Of a stretch of DNA of 7,681 nt, positions 1 through 5,117 are shown piece after piece. A program made the position numbers and the translations under genes. Location of the stretch: contig CAYGTK010000197.1 in assembly GCA_964352775.1 (NCBI GenBank), positions 1 through 7,681 on the forward strand. The letters are read 5' to 3'. The DNA is from CAYGTK01 sp964352775 (GTDB taxonomy: Bacteria > Bacteroidota > Bacteroidia > Chitinophagales > CAIOSU01). The notes under the pieces are model-generated. The model worked only from the letters and a program-made list of their open reading frames with translations, did not search any database and was not told the DNA's origin. Every line of letters begins with the position of its first letter. Position 1 is the stretch's first letter.

Positions 1-1
1 G

Positions 2-1477
2 CCAAGTGTGGAAGATGCCGTTTCTATTCTACGTGGATTGAAAGAGCGATACGAAACCCACCACAAGGTGCGAATATTGGATGAAGCTATACTAGCAGCA
101 GTTGAGCTATCGCACCGATACATTGCTGATAGATTTTTACCCGACAAGGCTATTGACCTTATAGATGAATCGGCAGCTAAGTTGCGTTTGGAGATGGATT
201 CGCTGCCAGAAGAGTTGGATGAAATAGAACGTAAGATCCGTCAGCTTGAGATAGAGCGAGAGGCCATCAAGCGCGAAAAAGATAAAAGCAAGCTGGATAC
301 GCTTAGCGAGCAGATAGCTAATTTGAGCGACCAACGGAATGAATTGCGCAGCAAATGGGAAAGTGAAAAGACCATTGTAGACCGCATACAAGCTGCTAAA
401 CAGTCTATTGAGCAATACAAGCTAGAGGCCGAGCAAGCAGAACGTCAAGGTGACTACGGTCGCGTGGCAGAACTTCGCTACGGAAAAATAAAAGAGGCGG
501 AAGCTAAGGTGACAGAACTAGAGACGGAACTAGCCAGCCAAGATCAAGGCACTCGTTTGATGAAAGAGGATGTAGATGCAGAAGACATTGCTAGCATTGT
601 AGCCAAATGGACGGGCATACCCGTAAGCAAAATGTTACAAAGCGAGCGTGATAAGCTACTACACCTAGAAGATGATCTGCATAAACGTGTGGTTGGTCAG
701 CATGAAGCTGTAGAAGCTGTTGCAGATGCCATCCGTAGAAGCAGAAGTGGCTTGAGCGACCCAAACAAACCGATAGGCTCGTTCATCTTTTTAGGAACTA
801 CGGGAGTAGGTAAAACAGAGTTAGCGAAAGCCTTGGCCGAAGTATTATTCGATGATGATTCTTCAATGACAAGAATTGATATGTCGGAATATCAAGAGCG
901 TCATGCAGTATCTAGACTGATAGGTGCGCCTCCGGGATATGTTGGTTATGATGAGGGTGGTCAGTTGACCGAGGCTGTTCGCCGGAAGCCTTATAGTGTG
1001 ATTTTGTTGGATGAGATAGAGAAAGCACACCCCGATGTGTTCAACATCTTACTGCAAGTATTAGATGATGGACGATTGACAGACAACAAAGGCCGAATGG
1101 TGAATTTTAAGAACACCATTATTATCATGACCTCCAATTTAGGTTCGCACATTATTCAAGAGCAATTCGCTGATATGGATAGTAAAGACCTAGATGTGAC
1201 CATAGCTACCACCAAAGTGCTTGTAATGGACTTGCTAAAGCAGACCTTAAAGCCAGAATTTTTGAACCGTGTAGATGAACTGGTGATGTTCAATCCGCTA
1301 AGTATGGATGACATTAAGCAGATAGTGAAATACCAAATAGAGGACTTGAAAGCATTATTGCAAAACAATGACATTACGCTAGAAGTAACAGAGCCTGCTT
1401 ATGATTGGCTAGCGAAAGAAGGTTACGACCCACAATTTGGAGCGAGACCGTTGAAACGCTTGATACAGAAGCAGTAG
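2..1477 (+). CDS. clpB: ClpB disaggregase, 5'-partial, ended early by in-frame TAG
   Basis: AAA+ protein disaggregase that, with DnaK/DnaJ/GrpE, extracts polypeptides from aggregates in the cytoplasm. The frame is open from the window edge (Pro-Ser-Val-Glu-Asp), so the N-domain and most of NBD1, roughly 310 residues, lie upstream; the GTG at 8 is an internal Val codon. Counting that Val as residue 1: end of NBD1 (LSHRYIADRFLPDKAIDLIDE), about 36-54; coiled-coil M-domain, about 65-185; NBD2 Walker A GTTGVGKT, 263-270; pore loop GYVG, 310-313; Walker B ILLDE with D335-E336; arginine finger R421 in FLNR; sensor-2 GARPLKR with R480. All key NBD2 residues are present. The frame stops at TAG 1475-1477, about 63 residues before the normal end, inside the D2 small domain. 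Identity is certain; whether the truncated product is functional is not. Confidence 0.96.
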   Translation, partial: PSVEDAVSILRGLKERYETHHKVRILDEAILAAVELSHRYIADRFLPDKAIDLIDESAAKLRLEMDSLPEELDEIERKIRQLEIEREAIKREKDKSKLDTLSEQIANLSDQRNELRSKWESEKTIVDRIQAAKQSIEQYKLEAEQAERQGDYGRVAELRYGKIKEAEAKVTELETELASQDQGTRLMKEDVDAEDIASIVAKWTGIPVSKMLQSERDKLLHLEDDLHKRVVGQHEAVEAVADAIRRSRSGLSDPNKPIGSFIFLGTTGVGKTELAKALAEVLFDDDSSMTRIDMSEYQERHAVSRLIGAPPGYVGYDEGGQLTEAVRRKPYSVILLDEIEKAHPDVFNILLQVLDDGRLTDNKGRMVNFKNTIIIMTSNLGSHIIQEQFADMDSKDLDVTIATTKVLVMDLLKQTLKPEFLNRVDELVMFNPLSMDDIKQIVKYQIEDLKALLQNNDITLEVTEPAYDWLAKEGYDPQFGARPLKRLIQKQ

Positions 1478-1666
1478 CTGAACGAAATATCGAAAAACAT
1501 ATTGGCAGGAAATGACGAAAAAGAGCAGAAAATAGTGGTGGATGAGATAGATGGAAATATCTTCTTCCGTAATGAACCAAAAACAGAAGAAAGCAATTTA
1601 TATAATAGCGAGGACGTTATAAAAGCGAACGACGAGATAGAAGAAATACAAGCTGAAAAGCTTTAA
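1475..1666 (+). pseudogene. clpB: Out-of-reach clpB C-terminal tail downstream of TAG
   Basis: In the same frame as clpB, the TAG is followed by 62 sense codons up to TAA at 1664-1666. The first residues (LNEISKNILAG, then KIVVDEIDGNIFF) match the usual end of ClpB, where a leucine/isoleucine/valine normally sits at the position now occupied by the stop (E. coli has IQQQ-I-ENPLAQQILSG). The last 20 or so residues form an acidic tail. The tail contains no Met codon, so separate reinitiation at ATG is not possible. A single change such as TTG to TAG would explain the stop. It could be a true nonsense mutation, a sequencing or assembly error, or leaky readthrough; the sequence alone does not decide. 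Confidence 0.85.
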
Positions 1667-1698
1667 GGATATATAAAATGTAATGGTTGTTGGTTGTG

Positions 1699-1742
1699 TG
1701 CCCGTGTGAAAGCATCCCTGCTTGATCACGGGCAATTTTTTT
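1699..1742 (+). terminator. Intrinsic terminator of clpB
   Basis: The arms TGCCCGTG (1699-1706) and CACGGGCA (1727-1734) pair perfectly. Inside the loop, AAGCA (1710-1714) and TGCTT (1719-1723) can form a second short stem. A run of seven T at 1736-1742 follows, so it works in the plus direction. The T-run overlaps the stop codon of the convergent HTTM gene at 1741-1743. The minus-strand reading lacks a T-run after the hairpin, so it is probably unidirectional. Confidence 0.85.
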
Positions 1743-2562
1743 AAGTCCCTCGCCATTTTAGATAGTCGGTCCGAAGGAAAGGATACCAACCACAGAAGCT
1801 AAAAGCGATCATAATTAAACCGAAAAGCGGCATCCCCATAAAGATGACTATGCCTAGGTGAAGCATCACCACCCCAAGGAACCACACAGAGCGTAACTTA
1901 GGTATCCACATGGCTATAGGGTAGCCCAACTCTATTATTAAAGTGATGATGCAAAGCGTAGCTAACACCCAAGGGTAATAGGCCAACCAAGTCAAGTCAT
2001 ACTGCATTAGGTCGGTATTGTTCAGTGCATACCACAGCGCATTACCATCCCACCAACCAGGGTTACCCAACTTCTCCCAGCCAGCTGAAAAGTAGATAAA
2101 GCACAAGTGTATCTGGAATACCCGCAAACTCCAGCTATCCCAATAGGTAGGCTCTTTATTGGCGATCCCCAGCCAACTATCTAGCGACCATACTCTATTG
2201 CTTGGAGCAAAAACAAGATAGAAAAGACCAGTTTGGATGAAAATGTCGAGGCCGTAGAAGTAGGGTTGGATTGCAGTGTAAAGCGCCAAATGGAAAGCGT
2301 ACATCAACCAAGCCGTGTAACGCGAAAAAAAACCAAGTAATTGGAGCGTAAGAAGTGCATAATATGCAATAGCGAATCCTAATAGAAAGAGCTTATTATC
2401 ACCTAAATGCGGCATCCAAGGGCTTTTTAATGCCCTTGTTATCTCCCCATACGCTAATCCATCTGTCAGTAATTCAATATCGAATTGTGATAGTTGAAGA
2501 ATTGCCATCGTAGACAGAACTACACGAAAGATGGCCCAGGCCTTACTAGTTTGAATTGGCAC
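1741..2562 (-). CDS. HTTM domain membrane protein (VKGC/SdpB-like)
   Basis: A 273-aa polytopic inner-membrane protein of the HTTM (horizontally transferred transmembrane) family, which includes vitamin K-dependent gamma-carboxylase and the bacterial SdpB proteins. Hydrophobic segments occur at about 9-27, 57-78, 82-97, 106-120, 148-160, 197-218 and 225-257. The diagnostic stretch YFSAGWEKLGNPGWWDG (157-173) corresponds to the GGCX region around its active-site base Lys218, and K164 is the matching residue. HLGIVIFMGMPLFG (235-248) is a second family signature. The large lumenal C-terminal domain of true GGCX is absent. GTG at 2562 is the best start because an in-frame stop lies four codons upstream; it overlaps the preceding gene by 17 bp, implying translational coupling. 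It is the last gene of a three-gene operon. Family assignment is firm; the substrate and reaction are unknown. Confidence 0.88.
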   Translation of the reverse strand: MPIQTSKAWAIFRVVLSTMAILQLSQFDIELLTDGLAYGEITRALKSPWMPHLGDNKLFLLGFAIAYYALLTLQLLGFFSRYTAWLMYAFHLALYTAIQPYFYGLDIFIQTGLFYLVFAPSNRVWSLDSWLGIANKEPTYWDSWSLRVFQIHLCFIYFSAGWEKLGNPGWWDGNALWYALNNTDLMQYDLTWLAYYPWVLATLCIITLIIELGYPIAMWIPKLRSVWFLGVVMLHLGIVIFMGMPLFGLIMIAFSFCGWYPFLRTDYLKWRGT

Positions 2563-3076
2563 TAAGTGAATTTATGTTTCTTTTAAATATCGTGTAAGAC
2601 TTACTAATCGTCCTCTTACTATCACCCTCTCTATATTCCCTCATTGAAGGAGTTAGATCAACCGCATTAACAAGAATTAACTCATCGTAGTGGTATTTAT
2701 CTAGTTCAGCCTTTTCAAATGAGCTTCCATAAAGCAAAAATGAAATAGAATCGTTAGCCATTTTCTTCTTGAAACCATATTCCCTTGTCGAAGCATCTAA
2801 AAGCTGCCAACTATCATCCCTAGTTGAGAACGTGGAGTATAGGCAGTTATCAACTAACATATAAGCAGTTAGCTCATTATTAATACCATACTCTGCACTA
2901 AAAAAACCGTAGGCCCTATCGCTGCCACTATATTCTGTGAAAGCCTTATAGGAATTTCCAAGTATATTATCCCCAAAGTCTAGTTTCGGTAACCGAAATA
3001 CTGATAGTGCAATATTGATAAGAAATATAAAAACACTAACCCGTGCGATGTCTTTTAAAGTTAAAAGCCCCTTCAC
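2546..3076 (-). CDS. Single-pass membrane protein with YGFF motif, partner of HTTM
   Basis: A 176-aa protein with one predicted N-terminal membrane segment (about 10-27, VSVFIFLINIALSVF) and a polar remainder probably on the periplasmic side. The segment FTEYSGSDRAYGFFSAEYG (about 46-64) resembles the G(Y/W)xFF(A/T)xN motif that I recall from small proteins paired with HTTM/SdpB genes (SdpA, DUF5819 and uncharacterised Bacteroidota proteins); this is pattern memory, not a search. One Cys follows in VDNC. The GTG start at 3076 overlaps the upstream TGA in a GTGA arrangement, and the stop lies inside the HTTM gene start. Its position in the operon suggests that it works with the HTTM protein. 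No catalytic motif is recognised. Confidence 0.78.
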   Translation of the reverse strand: MKGLLTLKDIARVSVFIFLINIALSVFRLPKLDFGDNILGNSYKAFTEYSGSDRAYGFFSAEYGINNELTAYMLVDNCLYSTFSTRDDSWQLLDASTREYGFKKKMANDSISFLLYGSSFEKAELDKYHYDELILVNAVDLTPSMREYREGDSKRTISKSYTIFKRNINSLSANSN

Positions 3077-3450
3077 TTGCGTTCCCTTTTATCTAATAGA
3101 TCACTTAACCTTTGCATCCTTTCTGCGCTATATGTACCAAAAGCCGCATAATCCATTAACCTGTCCTTATCAATATCAACAGCTAGCTTTTCATTAAACA
3201 CACATTTAGATCTAATAGACTCTTCATAGAAGAATTTGAGCACATTCGTATGTACATTAGCACAGGGTACTAAATCGGAATTTATTAGTTCAGATGCTCT
3301 CGCTATATCAGTATTATAATCGCGTTTTACGTCTAGTTTACTTTCACCAGAATAGCTAAAACTATCTCTTAGCAATACAAAAAAGATCAGTGCAAACCCA
3401 ATAGCTATAACTGTAGCTAAACTCACCACCCATTTCTTCCAAAGCTTCAT
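3073..3450 (-). CDS. Small single-pass membrane protein, first gene of HTTM operon
   Basis: A 125-aa protein I do not recognise. It starts at ATG 3450. A basic N-terminus (MKLWKKW) precedes one hydrophobic segment at about 8-27, giving an N-in signal anchor or uncleaved signal peptide, then a polar domain likely in the periplasm. That domain has two cysteines, C63 and C83, which could form a disulfide, and a charged helical C-terminus (ERMQRLSDLLDKRERK). It overlaps the next gene by 4 bp, so it is almost certainly co-transcribed and translationally coupled. Base content is low: positions 3181-3420 have 80 G+C in 240 (33%), against 47% in a sampled clpB line (241-300). It could be an accessory subunit or the target of the HTTM protein; nothing in the sequence decides between these. 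Confidence 0.7.
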   Translation of the reverse strand: MKLWKKWVVSLATVIAIGFALIFFVLLRDSFSYSGESKLDVKRDYNTDIARASELINSDLVPCANVHTNVLKFFYEESIRSKCVFNEKLAVDIDKDRLMDYAAFGTYSAERMQRLSDLLDKRERK

Positions 3451-3585
3451 GCTTCTAATATAAACCTTCCTTGCTTTCCTCCATAAAATCGATGTATAGG
3501 TCTATGTGTGGATAAAAATCGTATATCTACTTCTGTAATGTTTCGGGGATTTTTCTATCTTACTGTTAACCAAAATCTTAGACTT
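3451..3585. promoter_or_regulatory. Divergent intergenic region between HTTM operon and T9SS gene
   Basis: This 135-bp AT-rich gap must contain the promoters of both the minus-strand operon (start 3450) and the plus-strand T9SS cargo gene (start 3586). ATAAAATCG (3483-3491) and ATAAAAATCG (about 3512-3521) form a loose direct repeat. No convincing minus-strand -33/-7 pair of the Bacteroidota type was found. An AAGGAAGG purine run lies about 15 nt upstream of the 3450 start, too far for a standard ribosome binding site. Confidence 0.5.
3552..3563 (+). promoter_or_regulatory. Candidate -7 element for T9SS cargo gene at 3586
   Basis: TATCTTAC at 3556-3563 partly fits the Bacteroidota sigma-A -7 consensus TAnnTTTG. 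The decamer TTTCTATCTT (3552-3561) recurs upstream of the other T9SS cargo gene (5058-5067). It ends 24 nt before the ATG. The TTTC near 3541 is only a weak -33 match. Suggestive, not established. Confidence 0.3.
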
Positions 3586-4344
3586 ATGAAAAAATTACTT
3601 TTAGCTGTGGCCGTACTGGCCCTATTTACCAGCACCAGCTTTGGTGTGGCTATTGAAAAAGTTAGCCAAAACTCAGTCGAGTTCTTCAACTTTTCGGGTG
3701 GCACTTACGACCTTACTGGCCACATGGTAAGTGTGAACGACACTTGGTACAATGTAGATAACCTGACCCTTGCATCGGGTGACTTAAATGTAGGTGCCCA
3801 AACTAGGGTAGTACTTGAAGGTATAGTAGCACCTGATATGGCCGCTAGCGTTGGTTTGTGGTTTCCAGGTACCAACTCCATGAATGCAAGCGAGCAAAAC
3901 ATAGTAGACTTTGTGCAGTATGGATCTACAGGGCAAGACTTTGAAGTTACAGCAATTGCTGCCGCACTTTGGGCAGCAGACCTAGCTGCTCCTGGCCCAC
4001 TACCAATTGAGCGTACTGATGCGGCAAATGGAACAGGAAATGGAACTTGGCAAAGTAATGCGGTAGTTTCCATTAACTCGTTCGATTTGGACAAGTCTAT
4101 CACCATTGCCCCAAATCCAATTCAAGGAACGATGAACTTCACTATTGGTGATAATGCTTTGAGCCAAATTGAAAGCTTCAGCTACCAATTGATAGATATT
4201 TCTGGTAAGGTGATCACCAAGGCAACAGCTCTTCGCTCTAAAGAAGTAAGTGTTGATGCTGCTGATCTACCAGTTGGAGTATACATCCTGAACATCACCA
4301 CCAAAAATGGTGCAGTGCTTAATCGCCGAATTATGAAAAACTAG
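3586..4344 (+). CDS. Small T9SS cargo protein with lamin-tail-like domain
   Basis: A 252-aa secreted protein. The frame extends upstream to a GTG at 3508, but ATG 3586 is preferred because it begins a clear Sec signal peptide (MKKLLLAVAVLALFTSTSFG, cleaved near residue 20). Residues about 28-112 (VEFFNFSG, YDLTGHMVSV, then VDFVQYGS) have the spacing and beta-rich character of a lamin-tail domain; this is resemblance by eye. From about 168 the T9SS type A sorting domain follows: IAPNPIQG (174-181), LIDISGKVI (192-200), LPVGVYILNI (218-227) and the basic end RRIMKN. The protein should therefore cross the outer membrane by the T9SS, lose this domain and be released or attached to the cell surface. 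The mature part has no Cys and no visible catalytic site. Stop is TAG. Transcribed alone, with its own terminator. Confidence 0.85.
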   Translation: MKKLLLAVAVLALFTSTSFGVAIEKVSQNSVEFFNFSGGTYDLTGHMVSVNDTWYNVDNLTLASGDLNVGAQTRVVLEGIVAPDMAASVGLWFPGTNSMNASEQNIVDFVQYGSTGQDFEVTAIAAALWAADLAAPGPLPIERTDAANGTGNGTWQSNAVVSINSFDLDKSITIAPNPIQGTMNFTIGDNALSQIESFSYQLIDISGKVITKATALRSKEVSVDAADLPVGVYILNITTKNGAVLNRRIMKN

Positions 4345-4364
4345 CTTTAGGTTAACCACCAATA

Positions 4365-4402
4365 GAAAGCCTTACCGCATGCGGTAAGGCTTTCCTATTT
4401 TT
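4365..4402 (+). terminator. Intrinsic terminator with 30-bp perfect palindrome
   Basis: Positions 4365-4394 are a perfect inverted repeat: GAAAGCCTTACCGCA (4365-4379) and its exact complement (4380-4394). In RNA it would fold with a small CATG loop. CTA and five T (4398-4402) follow. It lies 20 bp after the stop of the T9SS cargo gene and ends 5 bp before the start of the downstream glycosylase gene. Confidence 0.88.
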
Positions 4403-4407
4403 AAAGG

Positions 4408-4974
4408 ATGCATCAACTATTAACTGACATAGGTAACTGTACCATTTGTAAAGATCATTTACCAATGGGGCCAAGGCCAGTACTTCAGGCTTCGCATAAT
4501 AGTAAGATAGCCATAATAGGGCAGGCACCAGGAATTCGAGTACACCAAAGCCGAATACCTTGGGATGATAAAAGTGGTGAACGCCTTCGCGATTGGTTAG
4601 GTGTGTCACCAGAGCAGTTCTACGACCCTGATCTATTTGCACTAGTTCCAATGGGGTTTTGTTACCCAGGCACGGGTAAGTCAGGCGACCTTCCCCCCAG
4701 AAAAGAATGTGCACCACAATGGCACGAAGCCTTGTGGGCAAAAATGAAGAATGTAGAACTGATATTATTGTTTGGCACTTACGCCCAACGCCATTACCTA
4801 GAAAGCCCAAAAAAGAACCTGACAGAAACCGTAAGGAACTTTGCAGACTATTTACCAAAACATATCCCCCTACCCCACCCTTCGCCAAGGAACAATATTT
4901 GGATGAAGAAGAATGAATGGTTTGCAATAGATCTATTGCCTACCCTTAAGCTAAGAGTGATAGAGTTTCTATAG
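4408..4974 (+). CDS. Uracil-DNA glycosylase family protein (Fe-S type)
   Basis: A 188-aa cytoplasmic DNA repair protein of the UDG superfamily (COG1573), expected to remove uracil or related deaminated bases from DNA as the first step of base excision repair. Motif A is GQAPG (38-42), followed by IPWDDKSGERLRDWLG, and motif B is LPHPSPRNNIW (155-165, H157). Four cysteines, C11, C14, C85 (GFCYPG) and C101 (KECAP), have the CX2C...CX15C layout of the 4Fe-4S ligands of family 4-like enzymes. The length fits this subfamily of about 190-200 residues. ATG 4408 is the only plausible start because an in-frame TAA lies at 4402-4404. AAAGG directly abuts the ATG with no spacing. The preceding terminator leaves almost no leader, so its promoter must overlap the T9SS gene or terminator, or it depends on readthrough. 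Confidence 0.9.
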   Translation: MHQLLTDIGNCTICKDHLPMGPRPVLQASHNSKIAIIGQAPGIRVHQSRIPWDDKSGERLRDWLGVSPEQFYDPDLFALVPMGFCYPGTGKSGDLPPRKECAPQWHEALWAKMKNVELILLFGTYAQRHYLESPKKNLTETVRNFADYLPKHIPLPHPSPRNNIWMKKNEWFAIDLLPTLKLRVIEFL

Positions 4975-5117
4975 CTGGTGTAACTAACCCAACTGCGAGC
5001 CTTTACACTTACACTATAGCCTTATTATCAATGGCTTATAAAGTTTTGCATTAATAATTTCTATCTTGTTGGTTATTAGGCTATTGCTTAAATATCAATA
5101 CCATTTAAACTAGCAAA
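4975..5117 (+). promoter_or_regulatory. Leader region of T9SS hydrolase gene
   Basis: A 143-bp AT-rich gap. TATAGCC (5015-5021) and GGCTTATA (5033-5040) can pair with one bulge, followed by a short GTTTTG; at best this is a weak terminator for the glycosylase gene. TTTCTATCTT at 5058-5067 repeats the decamer upstream of the other T9SS cargo gene, and TATCTTGT (5062-5069) partly fits the Bacteroidota -7 consensus TAnnTTTG. It ends 50 nt before the ATG. No Shine-Dalgarno sequence is seen before 5118. Confidence 0.35.

Noticed and set aside
794..817. Thr instead of Pro in the ClpB NBD2 Walker A motif (GTTGVGKT)
   Set aside because: I recall this form as common in Bacteroidota ClpB, and the essential GxxGxGKT residues are intact; it is a lineage marker, not a defect.
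1475..1477. TAG recoded as a sense codon (for example pyrrolysine or stop-codon reassignment)
   Set aside because: Three other genes in the window (ends 4344, 4974, 6974) stop normally at TAG, and the position is normally a plain hydrophobic residue in ClpB.
3483..3521. Loose direct repeat ATAAAATCG / ATAAAAATCG as an operator
   Set aside because: Short, AT-rich and imperfect; expected by chance in such a gap.
3508..3585. Upstream GTG start adding 26 residues to the small T9SS cargo protein
   Set aside because: It would bury the signal peptide behind a polar extension; the ATG at 3586 begins a textbook signal peptide.
3705..4106. 133-codon open frame antisense to the small T9SS cargo gene
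   Set aside because: It lies entirely within a well-supported coding gene and its translation is low-complexity Ser/Ala/Pro-rich.
4352..4927. 191-codon open frame antisense to the glycosylase gene
   Set aside because: It is a shadow of a clearly conserved gene, and its translation shows no recognisable domain.
5015..5047. Hairpin TATAGCC/GGCTTATA as terminator of the glycosylase gene
   Set aside because: Short, AT-rich, bulged stem with only four T in the following tract; too weak to call as a separate terminator.
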